From: Thalassotalea loyana
GTDB lineage: Bacteria > Pseudomonadota > Gammaproteobacteria > Enterobacterales > Alteromonadaceae
Direction: 5' to 3'
Length of the DNA stretch: 64,000 bases
Assembly (NCBI RefSeq): GCF_030161435.1
Contig: NZ_BSSV01000001.1
Span: 248,001 to 312,000 of the forward strand
Positions within the stretch are counted from its first letter, which is position 1, and each line of letters opens with the position of its first letter. Both the position numbers and the translations under genes were made by a program. Shown in pieces: positions 46,897 through 57,168 of this stretch. The notes under the pieces are model-generated. The model saw nothing but the letters and a program-made list of their open reading frames with translations. It searched no databases and was not told the origin of the DNA.

Positions 46897-47868
46897 CTAT
46901 ACTGAACGGTTTGCTGCAATATGAGCGAGTGCTATAAGTGCTTGCTTGTGCTCTGAATCAGGCAATATTGAAAGTGCTTGAATGGCTTTATCAGCTTCAA
47001 TTTCAGCTTGTTTTTGTGTATATGTTAATGATCCCGTTTCGGCCATAGCGGCTAAGATATCGTCTAAATGATCCATTCCAGTGCAGTGTTCGATCGCTTC
47101 AGAAATTAATTCTCTTTGTTGTTCGTTTCCATTTGCCATTGCATATAACAGAGGTAAGGTTGGTTTGCCTTCGGCTAAATCATCACCAACATTTTTCCCC
47201 ATTTCTTTGGCATCAGCGGTGTAGTCCATGATGTCGTCTACAAGTTGAAACGCTGTTCCAAGGTGTTTGCCATAGTCAGCCATTGCGTTTTCAATAGCTT
47301 CGCTTTGATTAGAAACGACTGCTGCAAGACGAGTTGCTGCCTCGAATAACTTAGCTGTTTTACAGTAGATAACTTCCATATAGCTTTCTTCTGTGGTCGA
47401 AGGATCATTACAATTCATTAATTGTAATACTTCGCCTTCTGCAACGATATTTGTCGCATCGGAAAGGATCTTCATGATCTTCATGTTATCCAAGCCAACC
47501 ATCATTTGAAATGAGCGGGTATATAGAAAGTCACCAACAAGTACGCTTGCACTATTGCCGAACAGCGCGTTTGCTGTTTCTTTTCCACGTCTCATCATAG
47601 ATTCGTCAACAACATCATCATGAAGTAAAGTAGCCGTATGAATAAACTCAATGATCGCAGCGATCGAAATATGATCCTTACCTTGATAATCCAGTGCGCG
47701 AGCGGCTAAAACCGATAACATTGGGCGCATTCGTTTACCGCCAGAGTTGACGATATAAATTCCAAGTTGATTAATTAAAGCAACATCAGATTGTAGTTGT
47801 TGATAAATAAGATCGTTAACACTTGTCATATCGTTTTGAGCAAGTGCTTGTATTTGTTTAATTTCCAT
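46897..47868 (-). CDS. ispB: Octaprenyl diphosphate synthase IspB
   Basis: Trans-polyprenyl synthase that makes the ubiquinone side chain. 323 residues. First Asp-rich motif LLHDDVVDESMMRRG at about 80-94, second QLVDDIMDYTAD near 213-224. Divergent from rplU-rpmA, the arrangement common in gammaproteobacteria. ATG at 47868 with TGGAAT just upstream. Confidence 0.96.
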   Translation of the reverse strand: MEIKQIQALAQNDMTSVNDLIYQQLQSDVALINQLGIYIVNSGGKRMRPMLSVLAARALDYQGKDHISIAAIIEFIHTATLLHDDVVDESMMRRGKETANALFGNSASVLVGDFLYTRSFQMMVGLDNMKIMKILSDATNIVAEGEVLQLMNCNDPSTTEESYMEVIYCKTAKLFEAATRLAAVVSNQSEAIENAMADYGKHLGTAFQLVDDIMDYTADAKEMGKNVGDDLAEGKPTLPLLYAMANGNEQQRELISEAIEHCTGMDHLDDILAAMAETGSLTYTQKQAEIEADKAIQALSILPDSEHKQALIALAHIAANRSV

Positions 47869-47996
47869 TCCAGGTGATCGCGCTTTAAAACAGCAAAATT
47901 GAGCAGATAATATGGGTGAAGTTTACACCAAAAATTGAATAAAAGAACAGTTCAAATCAAATGATAAAAAAAATACAGAAAACATGATATTTATAC

Positions 47997-48025
47997 TTGC
48001 GATCAATTCATCCTTCGCGTAGAAT
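47997..48025 (+). promoter_or_regulatory. Sigma-70 promoter of rplU-rpmA
   Basis: -35 TTGCGA (47997-48002), exact 17-base spacer, -10 TAGAAT (48020-48025), followed by a GC-rich discriminator TCGCGCCC. Such discriminators mark promoters repressed by the stringent response in related bacteria. Confidence 0.75.
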
Positions 48026-48051
48026 TCGCGCCCTATATTTTTAAATTTAAA

Positions 48052-48076
48052 GCGTCTTTATGTACAAATAAGACGC
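48052..48076 (+). promoter_or_regulatory. Leader hairpin before rplU
   Basis: GCGTCTT-N11-AAGACGC, perfect seven-pair stem ending about 14 bases before the rplU ATG, next to the CGGAG ribosome binding site. Could be an autoregulatory leader element for L21; not proven. Confidence 0.4.
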
Positions 48077-48090
48077 AGTACGGAGTAGCT

Positions 48091-48402
48091 ATGTACGCGG
48101 TATTCCAAAGTGGTGGTAAACAGCACCGTGTGACTGAAGGCCAAGTTGTTCGCTTAGAAAAGTTAGAACTTGAAGTTGGTGCATCAGTAGATTTCGATAA
48201 CGTTTTAATGATCGCTGACGGCGAGAACATCAATGTAGGTGCGCCTTACATTGCTGGCGGTAAAGTAACAGCTGAAGTTGTTGCTCAAGGTCGTGCAGAC
48301 AAAGTTAAAATCGTTAAATTCAAACGTCGTAAGCATTCACGCAAGCAAGCGGGCCATCGCCAATGGTTCACTGAAGTGAAGATTACTGGTATTAACGGCT
48401 AA
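48091..48402 (+). CDS. rplU: 50S ribosomal protein L21
   Basis: 103-residue large-subunit ribosomal protein L21. Opens [20 protein letters not shown] and has the conserved [21 protein letters not shown]-terminal block. CGGAG lies seven bases before the ATG. Strongly biased codons. Co-transcribed with rpmA, 18 bases downstream. Confidence 0.98.
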   Translation: MYAVFQSGGKQHRVTEGQVVRLEKLELEVGASVDFDNVLMIADGENINVGAPYIAGGKVTAEVVAQGRADKVKIVKFKRRKHSRKQAGHRQWFTEVKITGING

Positions 48403-48420
48403 TTTTAGGAGCATTTTAAG

Positions 48421-48678
48421 ATGGCACATAAGAAGGCAGCAGGTAGTACCAAGAACGGTCGTGATTCAGAAAGTAAACGCCTAGGTGTTAAGCGTTTTGG
48501 TGGTGAGTCTGTATTAGCAGGTAACATCATCGTTCGTCAACGTGGTACTAAATTCCACGCTGGTACTAACATGGGTATCGGTAAAGACCACACATTATTT
48601 GCTTTAACTGACGGTAAAGTTCAGTTTGAAGTAAAAGGTCCTAAGAACCGTAAGTTCGTTAGTATCGTAGCTGAATAA
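48421..48678 (+). CDS. rpmA: 50S ribosomal protein L27
   Basis: 85-residue ribosomal protein L27. Opens [20 protein letters not shown], the N-terminal tail that reaches the peptidyl-transferase centre. TTAGGAGCATTTTAAG precedes the ATG. Second gene of the rplU-rpmA unit and followed by a strong terminator. Confidence 0.98.
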   Translation: MAHKKAAGSTKNGRDSESKRLGVKRFGGESVLAGNIIVRQRGTKFHAGTNMGIGKDHTLFALTDGKVQFEVKGPKNRKFVSIVAE

Positions 48679-48696
48679 GTTTCGAAACTGTATTGA

Positions 48697-48727
48697 AAAG
48701 CCCCGCAGTTGAGCGGGGTTTTTTTTT
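48697..48727 (+). terminator. Terminator after rpmA
   Basis: CCCCGC / GCGGGG core with flanking A-T pairs and a nine-T run. Confidence 0.95.
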
Positions 48728-48823
48728 ACCTACAGAAAGTAGAGTAGATAATAATTGTATGTGCTTTGTTGCTTGTCAGAGTAAATACAATTGATATGAA
48801 TACATTACCTAACAAAGATCTTT

Positions 48824-48852
48824 TTAACGAAATCATTAAGATCATTTATAAT
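48824..48852 (+). promoter_or_regulatory. Sigma-70 promoter of cgtA
   Basis: -35 TTAACG, 17-base spacer, consensus -10 TATAAT (48847-48852), 37 bases before the cgtA ATG. Shows cgtA is transcribed apart from rplU-rpmA, from which a terminator already separates it. Confidence 0.7.
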
Positions 48853-48883
48853 AGGTTAATGCGTTAAGTTTGGAGTGTCTTAA

Positions 48884-50047
<1,164 letters not shown>

Positions 50048-50064
50048 TCGAGAATAAGTATTTT

Positions 50065-50098
50065 AAAAGGCGCAATAACCTACGTTATTGCGCCTTTT
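50065..50098 (+). terminator. Terminator after cgtA
   Basis: AAAAGGCGCAATAAC / GTTATTGCGCCTTTT stem, CTAC loop, then TTTTG. Confidence 0.93.
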
Positions 50099-50154
50099 TG
50101 ATTTAATCAGCATCTGTTAACATGCTTACCAGTTTCGATAGCGAGTTATAATAG

Positions 50155-50646
50155 ATGACAATATTATCAATGATTGTTGCGCACGCCGATAATCGCATTA
50201 TTGGTAAAGACAACGATATGCCATGGCATTTACCTGCCGATTTGGCTTACTTTAAAAAAACGACTTTAGGAAAGCCTGTAATCATGGGAAGAAAAACCTA
50301 TGATTCAATAGGAAGACCTCTACCAGGTAGGCAAAATATAGTCATCTCCAGAGATGAATCATTGAACATTGAGGGTGTTGAAGTTGTTCAAAGTGTTGAA
50401 CAAGCACTTGCTGTTGCCTCTGGCGTCGATGAAATCATGGTCATAGGTGGTGGAGCTATCTACGCTCATTGCATGCCTAAAGCAGATAAATTATACATCA
50501 CGCATATCGATGCAAAAATCGATGGCGATACTCAATTTCCCGATTATGATCTGGAAAATGAATGGCAAATGTTAGCGAGTGAAACCCGACAGGCTGATGA
50601 GAAAAATGCTTACGTGCTTCATTTCAACGTTTATCAACGTCGATAA
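50155..50646 (+). CDS. folA: Dihydrofolate reductase FolA
   Basis: NADPH-dependent dihydrofolate reductase of folate metabolism. 163 residues. Conserved NRIIGKDNDMPWHLPADLAY includes the Trp-x-Leu and catalytic Asp region. VIMGRKTYDSIGRPLPGRQN is also intact. The start ATG at 50155 matches E. coli FolA in length; a weak ribosome binding site (GCGAG) lies 11 bases upstream. A TATAAT is found immediately ahead at 50147, but a start from it would fall inside the gene. Convergent with the MFS gene. Confidence 0.95.
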   Translation: MTILSMIVAHADNRIIGKDNDMPWHLPADLAYFKKTTLGKPVIMGRKTYDSIGRPLPGRQNIVISRDESLNIEGVEVVQSVEQALAVASGVDEIMVIGGGAIYAHCMPKADKLYITHIDAKIDGDTQFPDYDLENEWQMLASETRQADEKNAYVLHFNVYQRR

Positions 50647-50671
50647 ACAGCGCTAAATTGCTTTATCTATT

Positions 50672-50706
50672 AAAAATGGCATAACGGTATAAAGTTATGC
50701 CATTTT
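50672..50706. terminator. Shared terminator of folA and MFS gene
   Basis: AAAATGGCATAAC / GTTATGCCATTTT stem. It includes the last codons of the MFS gene, whose stop is at 50695-50697. Confidence 0.85.
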
Positions 50707-51876
50707 CTTTTTAAATCGCCATTCATGGCCTTGCATCGGGGTATGTGGAATGAGTGTCGATAATATCAGTGAACATGCCGCGAATCCTGCACCAACAAAG
50801 AAAACAAGTGAACTATCAACCATCCAAACAGCACCTAATATTGCAGGGATGACAACGGCAGCTATGTGATTAATTGAGAAACTGACACCTGCCGTTGCTG
50901 CGATATCTTCGGGGCGAGCTATTTTTTGGAAATAGGTTTTTATTGCTATCGCCAATGCAAAAAAGAGATGGTCGACTACGTAGAGTACAGCTGCTGCCAT
51001 ACCACTATCTACTAGGCCATAGGCGATAAAAAGAATCATTAAGCCAACATATTCGAATATTAATACGTTACGTTCGCCTACCTTTCCAATTATTTTGCCA
51101 ATTCGTGCCGCAAATAACCAATTAAACACGTAATTAATCAAGAATAATGCACTGATATCAGCGACACTGTAGTTGAACTTTTCAACCATCAAAAAGCCTG
51201 CAAATACAACAAATATTTGGCGTCGAGCGCCGCTAAAAAATGTCAGCGCGTAGAACAACCAATAATCTTTGCGTAAGATAAGTTTCTTGCTTTGACTATG
51301 CGGTTGCTCAAATTGCGAGAAGGCAAAATACATGAGTAGTGCCATAACTAAGGCGAAGAAGCCAAACAGTGCATAGGTGGCTTGATAATCCCAACCGGCA
51401 TAATCCATCAAGAACCAAACACTTCCGTATGCCAATAGCGAGCCAACAGATTTAGCAGACAGTAATCGCCCCATAAAGTGAGCCGTTTTATCTTTATCTA
51501 TCCATTGTAGAGTGAGTGACTGATTGACCGTTTCAAAGTAGTGAAACCCTGTCGACATTAGTAGCGTCGTTAAATATAAACCATAGGTTGTTGGGAAGTA
51601 GCCGGTTATTGCGACACCCAAAGCAGTAATAGCTAACGATAAGATCGCAAGTTTTTGCTCTTTGATGAAAAGCAAAAGGTACACCGCTGTAAATGCTAAA
51701 AATCCCGGGATTTCGCGAATGCTCTGTAACATCCCAATTTCTTTACCAGTGAAACTTGCCTTCTCAATAACAAAGTTATTGAGTAATACCATCCATACCG
51801 AAAAGACCAATGGCATGGTAAACGCCATTGCCATAAGCAGTACTTCTGGTTGGTTGTATTTAGATGATAGTTTCAT
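50695..51876 (-). CDS. MFS-family transporter
   Basis: 393-residue twelve-span permease of the major facilitator superfamily. Hydrophobic spans are evident through the protein (e.g. MAFTMPLVFSVWMVLLNNF, YWLFYALTFFSGARRQIFVVF). No loop motif allows the substrate to be read. No linked enzyme gene. ATG at 51876. Its 3' end lies inside a terminator shared with folA. Confidence 0.8.
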   Translation of the reverse strand: MKLSSKYNQPEVLLMAMAFTMPLVFSVWMVLLNNFVIEKASFTGKEIGMLQSIREIPGFLAFTAVYLLLFIKEQKLAILSLAITALGVAITGYFPTTYGLYLTTLLMSTGFHYFETVNQSLTLQWIDKDKTAHFMGRLLSAKSVGSLLAYGSVWFLMDYAGWDYQATYALFGFFALVMALLMYFAFSQFEQPHSQSKKLILRKDYWLFYALTFFSGARRQIFVVFAGFLMVEKFNYSVADISALFLINYVFNWLFAARIGKIIGKVGERNVLIFEYVGLMILFIAYGLVDSGMAAAVLYVVDHLFFALAIAIKTYFQKIARPEDIAATAGVSFSINHIAAVVIPAILGAVWMVDSSLVFFVGAGFAACSLILSTLIPHTPMQGHEWRFKKKMA

Positions 51877-51918
51877 AGGTATTTTGGTGATGGAATAATA
51901 AACAAATATTATGGCAAT

Positions 51919-51946
51919 AAAAAAGGTCGGTGAATACCGACCTTTT
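51919..51946 (-). terminator. Terminator of chemoreceptor gene 2
   Basis: AAAAGGTCGGT / ACCGACCTTTT stem with GAAT loop. The minus strand has a run of six T after it. Confidence 0.9.
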
Positions 51947-51975
51947 AAAATATTTGGTAAAAACTTATGCTGATT

Positions 51976-53994
51976 TTAAAGCTTAAATTCTTGTACCGAT
52001 TGTTGCAGCTCTTCTGCCAAACGAGCAACTTCAGAACTTGAAGACGCGGTTTGCTGTGAACCTGCCGTTGTTTGTTCTGCAATTGCTACAATCGACTCTA
52101 AGTTTTCACTAATCTCGTGAGCGACGACACTTTGCTCTTCAGCTGCGGTCGCGATTTGGCTTGAACGATCATAAGCTTCATGAACAGCATGCGTGATTGT
52201 TTCGAGTGCTTTATCTGCCATTTCAGATTGCTCAACACAATTAACCGCTTGCGATTTGCCCGTCTCCATTACCGATACAGCTTTTTCTGCACCAGTTTGA
52301 AGCGCTTCAATCATATTCTGAATCTCTTGTGTTGATTCTTGAGTGCGGCTCGCTAGTGTGCGAACTTCGTCAGCAACAACGGCGAAGCCACGACCTTGTT
52401 CACCAGCACGTGCTGCCTCAATTGCTGCGTTTAGTGCAAGTAAGTTTGTTTGCTCGGCAATACCGCGAATTACGTCAAGGATACCACCGGTAGAGGCGCT
52501 ATCTTGCTGAAGCTTATTGATAACTTGTGAAGCGGATTCAACTTCTTGAGCAAGTGCTTCAATCGTTTCACGGTTCTTATCCGAGATACCTTTTACGCGT
52601 TCTGCTTCATCGTCAGCTTGCTTGATCTCGCCAAGTGCATCGTTGGCACTTGAAAGTACGCTTTGCGATGTTGAACTCATTTCGGTCGTAGCAGAAGCCG
52701 CTTGTTCAACTTGGTTACGCTGCTCTTCTATGGCCGTTGTGCTTTGCGCCGTAACAGCAGATGTTTGTTCTGCCGCTGCCGCTAATTGTGTAGAGCGACT
52801 GACGATACCTTGGATCAAGTTGCGTAAACTATCGATTAATAAGTTACAGTTGCGTGCCAGTGTTGCAAACTCATCTTGGCCACTATCATCTAATTTGTGA
52901 GATAGATTACCTGAGGCAACAACTTTCAGCATATCGTTAACTTGACGAAGTGGGCGAGTGATACTGATCAGAGTAAAGAATGAAATAATCACGGCTAAGA
53001 CAACAGAAACCAACATGATTCCTATCGATTGAATTGAGCCAGAGCTTACTGCGTCTTCCACATCTGTAGCTGCTTGAGATGCTGTTTGGTTGGCTAAATC
53101 TACTTGCTTGGCAAGGATTTTATTTGCAGCATCAATCAAATTTTCTGTTTCAATTAACTGAGCGGTAGCTGCAGCTTCTGATGACAGCTGGCCATTTTTC
53201 ACCCCACTAATTGATGCCGATTCGCCGACAAGTTCAACAATCTCACTGATCAAATCATTTAAATCAGTTGAAATGCCAGAAACACCGGCTGAATCTAAAA
53301 TATTGGTAATATATTTAGTTTGAGCAAGCATTTCATTTTTTGAACTATCTAACTCACGACCAAGAAATTCAACAGTTTGCGCTGATTTTGTATCACGGTA
53401 TTCATACGCAGATGAAACCATTGCATTTAGAATACTCTCTAAATTCTCACCGGCTGAAATTGCTGGTTCAAGTGATGACTCCGCAAGCTCGTGATCAGCT
53501 AAGTCTAACAAGATAGTTGCAGCGTCATCGGCTTTCTCTTCTAAGACGTCAACTTGATCTGTTAGCTGAGATGTCAGGCTAATGTTTTCTGCTCTAGAAC
53601 TAAAAACTTGATTGCTAGCACTTTGTAATGACTTAAATGAAGCTTCAGCAGATTTTACATTTGCAGTAAGCTGAGGTTCTGATGAAACAACAGATTTTAG
53701 CTTTCTCAAAGTCTTATCAAATTCAACTTCAATCGCTTCAAACTCAGCTTTATTGTTATTTAAAGCATCAAGTTCACTTTGATAAAACGCTTTTAAAGTT
53801 ACGTTGCCCATCTTAGCAATTGCCGTTGCTAACTGATTACTACCCTGTAATGTTGGCGTTGCAAGTTCATTTTGCTGTTTTGCCGAGTCACTGATCGTGC
53901 TTAAATTCATGATCGACATGGAACTTGTTATGATGAGTAGGAGAGATAAAATGGCAAAACCACCAATTATTTTCATCGCTACAGTTAATTTCAT
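51976..53994 (-). CDS. Methyl-accepting chemotaxis protein
   Basis: 672-residue chemoreceptor. First membrane span about 9-31, a helical periplasmic sensor domain of about 290 residues with no known name, second span about 325-348 ([20 protein letters not shown]), HAMP, then the signalling domain with [20 protein letters not shown] tip. The C-terminus has no tethering pentapeptide. ATG at 53994 follows GGTGGT; a TTG at 54006 was rejected. A sigma-28 promoter is visible upstream, tying expression to flagellar genes. Confidence 0.93.
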   Translation of the reverse strand: MKLTVAMKIIGGFAILSLLLIITSSMSIMNLSTISDSAKQQNELATPTLQGSNQLATAIAKMGNVTLKAFYQSELDALNNNKAEFEAIEVEFDKTLRKLKSVVSSEPQLTANVKSAEASFKSLQSASNQVFSSRAENISLTSQLTDQVDVLEEKADDAATILLDLADHELAESSLEPAISAGENLESILNAMVSSAYEYRDTKSAQTVEFLGRELDSSKNEMLAQTKYITNILDSAGVSGISTDLNDLISEIVELVGESASISGVKNGQLSSEAAATAQLIETENLIDAANKILAKQVDLANQTASQAATDVEDAVSSGSIQSIGIMLVSVVLAVIISFFTLISITRPLRQVNDMLKVVASGNLSHKLDDSGQDEFATLARNCNLLIDSLRNLIQGIVSRSTQLAAAAEQTSAVTAQSTTAIEEQRNQVEQAASATTEMSSTSQSVLSSANDALGEIKQADDEAERVKGISDKNRETIEALAQEVESASQVINKLQQDSASTGGILDVIRGIAEQTNLLALNAAIEAARAGEQGRGFAVVADEVRTLASRTQESTQEIQNMIEALQTGAEKAVSVMETGKSQAVNCVEQSEMADKALETITHAVHEAYDRSSQIATAAEEQSVVAHEISENLESIVAIAEQTTAGSQQTASSSSEVARLAEELQQSVQEFKL

Positions 53995-54053
53995 AGATAC
54001 CACCAATTTTAAATGCTAACTCAATGAAGGATATTGTTTTTGTCTAACTTTAC

Positions 54054-54080
54054 TTATCGGTAATGTTAGAAAAATATTTA
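54054..54080 (-). promoter_or_regulatory. Sigma-28 (FliA) promoter of chemoreceptor gene 2
   Basis: Minus strand TAAATATT-N11-ACCGATAA; the flagellar consensus is TAAAGTTT-N11-GCCGATAA. Spacing is exact, and only one -10 base differs (A for G). Confidence 0.8.
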
Positions 54081-54160
54081 GAGCTTTTTGGAGATTATAA
54101 CAAGTGTTGGAAGTTTTACACCTTTAGTTACAAAAAGAATGAGGAAATCCGAGCTCTCGA

Positions 54161-54973
54161 CTAAGTATGTGAATTTTCTGTAAACAGTTTATTGGTCGAG
54201 TGGTCGATAATTGTTAAGTGATTACCCCAGACACATCCTGTATCTAATGCAATCGCATTCTTGCTTGATGTTTGCCCCATTAATGCTGCCCAATGGCCAA
54301 AGTACCATCGGTAGGACGTTTGTTCTGAGTTCATTAAGGTAAACCAGGGCCTGACGCCTTTGGGCGCGTCAGAAGGCGAAGATTTGCAATCAAACTCCAA
54401 ACTACCGTCGTCATAGCAAAAGCGCATTCTCGTGAAGGCATTTATCGTAAAGCGAAAACGGTCGGTCTTTGTGGATATATCGTGCCAGTTATTTGGCTGA
54501 TTACCATACATGCGTTCCAGCCATTTCGCTCTGTCTTTACTTTTTATTTTCTTTTCTGCAAATTTGGCATTCTCGAGCGCTTCGGTAACTGTCCACTGGG
54601 GAGATATGCCAGCATGAGACAGGAAGGACTTGCCGTCTGGCAACGGTAGTATTAATGGGAATTGTGCAAGCCAATCAATAATCTGCTCGATATTCTTGCT
54701 GGCCAATAACGAGTCAATTTTATCTGACTTCTTCGCTTTTTTGAGGCCATGGTAAATGGCCATTAGGTGTAAATCGTGATTACCTAGAACGCTATTAAAA
54801 CTTGTTCCTAAGCTACGCAAATACTCGATAGTTGCTAGGGAATCTTGTCCCCGCGCTACAAGGTCACCAGCGGCCCAAAGCTGATCGTGTTCAGGGTTAA
54901 AGTTTACACGCTTAAGTAAAGCTCGAAGTTCACTGTAACACCCTTGAATATCGCCAATTAAATATAGAGCCAT
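54161..54973 (-). CDS. apaH: Diadenosine tetraphosphatase ApaH
   Basis: Hydrolyses Ap4A to ADP. 270 residues of the PPP phosphatase fold. Metal motifs GDIQGC (near 8-13), GDLVARG and GNHDLHLMA are intact, and the late SHAGISPQW is present. Last gene of the lptD-surA-pdxA-rsmA-apaG-apaH operon, 16 bases after apaG. AAGAG precedes the ATG at 54973. No T-run terminator found directly downstream. Confidence 0.97.
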   Translation of the reverse strand: MALYLIGDIQGCYSELRALLKRVNFNPEHDQLWAAGDLVARGQDSLATIEYLRSLGTSFNSVLGNHDLHLMAIYHGLKKAKKSDKIDSLLASKNIEQIIDWLAQFPLILPLPDGKSFLSHAGISPQWTVTEALENAKFAEKKIKSKDRAKWLERMYGNQPNNWHDISTKTDRFRFTINAFTRMRFCYDDGSLEFDCKSSPSDAPKGVRPWFTLMNSEQTSYRWYFGHWAALMGQTSSKNAIALDTGCVWGNHLTIIDHSTNKLFTENSHT

Positions 54974-54989
54974 TTACTCTTTGTCCTGA

Positions 54990-55376
54990 CTAATTGATGA
55001 TATTGGGCATTGCTAGTGTAAAAACATCTATCGGGGCTTTAACTTTTTTGCCATCTTCTTGAACAAAAATATAGAAACCTTCCATTGTTCCTAAAGGGCT
55101 TTTTAAAATACAGCCACTCGTGTACCGGTAGCTTTGCGAAGGCTGCAAAATGGGTTGTTGACCAACAACCCCATCTCCTTCGACGGTATTAACCTCACCA
55201 TTCGAATCGGTAATCAACCATGAACGAGAAATTAACTGAGCTGACAGCTCACTTTGATTGGTAATTGTGATGGTGTACGAAAACATATAGCGTTCTTCGT
55301 CCACCATTGATTGTTCTGGTAAGTATTGTGTTTCTACCTGAACGTCAATTGTCTCTGTTGTGTCCATGTCGAGCAT
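54990..55376 (-). CDS. apaG: ApaG protein
   Basis: 128-residue ApaG/DUF525 protein with a fibronectin-III-like fold. Function unknown. Conserved ERYMFSYTITITNQSE, LISRSWLITDSNGE and GEGVVG-type segments (here VEGDGVVGQQP), and the SPLGTMEGFY block. ATG at 55376 starts five bases after the rsmA stop, with no clear ribosome binding site, so it depends on coupling. A second ATG at 55367 is possible. Confidence 0.95.
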   Translation of the reverse strand: MLDMDTTETIDVQVETQYLPEQSMVDEERYMFSYTITITNQSELSAQLISRSWLITDSNGEVNTVEGDGVVGQQPILQPSQSYRYTSGCILKSPLGTMEGFYIFVQEDGKKVKAPIDVFTLAMPNIIN

Positions 55377-55381
55377 ATTGA

Positions 55382-56191
55382 TTAAGCTTGTTTTTGTTGT
55401 GTCACAATATTAGCAAGGGTGATGTATTGATCGATCGTCAGATTTTCAGGTCTTAGTGTCGGGTCAATATTGTTGTCAATGAGTGTTTGCTCATCGAGTA
55501 GTTTCTTAAAGCTATTCCGAATTGTTTTTCGACGTTGATTAAAAGCGGTCAAACAAACATGATTCAAATCTTCTAAGCTATCCACAGGATTATTTATCAC
55601 CTGATGTGGAATCAGTCGAACAATTGCTGAGTCAACTTTTGGTGCAGGTTTAAAGGCTTCTGGACCAATTTCCATCACAGGCATGACTTGGCATTGATAC
55701 TGGGTCATGATCGATAAGCGACCATAAGCTTTCGTATTTGGTGCTGCTGCCATACGGTCAACTACTTCTTTTTGTAGCATAAAGTGCATATCCTTTACGC
55801 TATCTTTGAAGCTGAGTAAGTGAAAGATCAACGGCGTAGAAATGTTGTAAGGTAGGTTACCAAAGATTCGTAGTGGATTGTCGTCACTTGCCAGCTTGCT
55901 AAAATCAAATTTCAGTGCATCTATTTCATGGATGGTTAGTTTAGGTGCTAGAAAAGGGTGGTGACGCAAGCGCTCTGCTAAATCTCTATCTAATTCAACA
56001 ACACTTAAATGACCGGCGCGGTCAACAACAGGTTCTGTTAAAGCACCTAATCCTGGGCCAATTTCAACTAAATTTTCACCTGGTTCAGGATTGATTGCGT
56101 CAACAATGCGTGAAATGATGGCATCGTTGTGGAGAAAGTTCTGACCAAAGCGTTTTTTGGCCTGATGACCTAAATGACTATTTTTACTCAT
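55382..56191 (-). CDS. rsmA: 16S rRNA dimethyladenosine transferase RsmA (KsgA)
   Basis: Dimethylates two adenosines near the 3' end of 16S rRNA, a late small-subunit step. 269 residues. SAM-binding motifs [24 protein letters not shown] and catalytic [10 protein letters not shown] are complete. ATG at 56191 overlaps the pdxA stop by 4 bases (ATGA). Part of the conserved outer-membrane/cofactor operon. Confidence 0.98.
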   Translation of the reverse strand: MSKNSHLGHQAKKRFGQNFLHNDAIISRIVDAINPEPGENLVEIGPGLGALTEPVVDRAGHLSVVELDRDLAERLRHHPFLAPKLTIHEIDALKFDFSKLASDDNPLRIFGNLPYNISTPLIFHLLSFKDSVKDMHFMLQKEVVDRMAAAPNTKAYGRLSIMTQYQCQVMPVMEIGPEAFKPAPKVDSAIVRLIPHQVINNPVDSLEDLNHVCLTAFNQRRKTIRNSFKKLLDEQTLIDNNIDPTLRPENLTIDQYITLANIVTQQKQA

Positions 56192-57168
56192 GATTTATTT
56201 TGACTTAATAAAATGGCGCTATTGATAGCTTCGATAAAGCTACCCTTGTCTGCTTGATTAGTGCCAGCCAAATCTAATGCAGTACCGTGATCAACAGAGG
56301 TTCTGATAAACGGTAATCCTAGGGTAATGTTTACTGACTGACCAAATCCTTTGTATTTTAACACAGGTAGACCTTGGTCGTGATACATCGATAAGATAGC
56401 GTCAGCTTCACAGAGGTATTTTTCTTGGAAAATAGTGTCCGCAGGCAACGGACCAATAACATTAATTCCTTCAGCGCGTAAGCAATCGAAGGTAGGGTTC
56501 ATCACTTCAATTTCTTCTTTGCCTAAATGACCGTCTTCACCCGCATGCGGATTTATGCCACATGCATAAATCTTAGGCTCGGCGATGCCAAATTTAGTTT
56601 GAAGATCATGATGTAAAATGCGTGTGACTTTGCTGAGTCGTTCTGGGGTAATAGCTTTTGAAACATATGCCAGTGGAATGTGCGTTGTCACTAATGCCAC
56701 TCTTAATCCTTCAGTAGCGAGCATCATAACAACATCCGTGCAGTTGGCTTGCATGGCAAAGTATTCTGTATGACCACTAAAAGCTATACCTGCCTTGTTG
56801 ATCAGGCCTTTATGAACAGGACCGGTTACAACCGCCGCAAACTCGCCTGACATATTCTTTTCACTCGCTATGCGAAGTGTTTCAACGACGTAATGACCAT
56901 TATTTGGATTGAGTTCACCAGCTTGACATGTATCACCTAATGGCACATCAAGGACAGTAATTGTGCCAACTGGCGTTGGTTGATTATCATCTGGATCATA
57001 ATCAACCATGTTTATTGGTAGGTTCATTAACGCTGCTCGTTCTACCAACAACTGTTTTGAAGCAACTACGACTAGTTGAACCGGCCATGCTTGTTGCGCA
57101 ATATTAACAACTAAATCTGGGCCGATACCCGCCGGTTCACCTGGCGTAATTGCAATTCTTTGACTCAT
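56188..57168 (-). CDS. pdxA: 4-hydroxythreonine-4-phosphate dehydrogenase PdxA
   Basis: Enzyme of pyridoxal phosphate synthesis. 326 residues. N-terminal [14 protein letters not shown], metal-binding His residues (in [23 protein letters not shown] and [15 protein letters not shown]), and [15 protein letters not shown] near the end. Its ATG follows directly on the surA TAA with no gap. Overlaps rsmA by 4 bases. Confidence 0.98.
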   Translation of the reverse strand: MSQRIAITPGEPAGIGPDLVVNIAQQAWPVQLVVVASKQLLVERAALMNLPINMVDYDPDDNQPTPVGTITVLDVPLGDTCQAGELNPNNGHYVVETLRIASEKNMSGEFAAVVTGPVHKGLINKAGIAFSGHTEYFAMQANCTDVVMMLATEGLRVALVTTHIPLAYVSKAITPERLSKVTRILHHDLQTKFGIAEPKIYACGINPHAGEDGHLGKEEIEVMNPTFDCLRAEGINVIGPLPADTIFQEKYLCEADAILSMYHDQGLPVLKYKGFGQSVNITLGLPFIRTSVDHGTALDLAGTNQADKGSFIEAINSAILLSQNKS

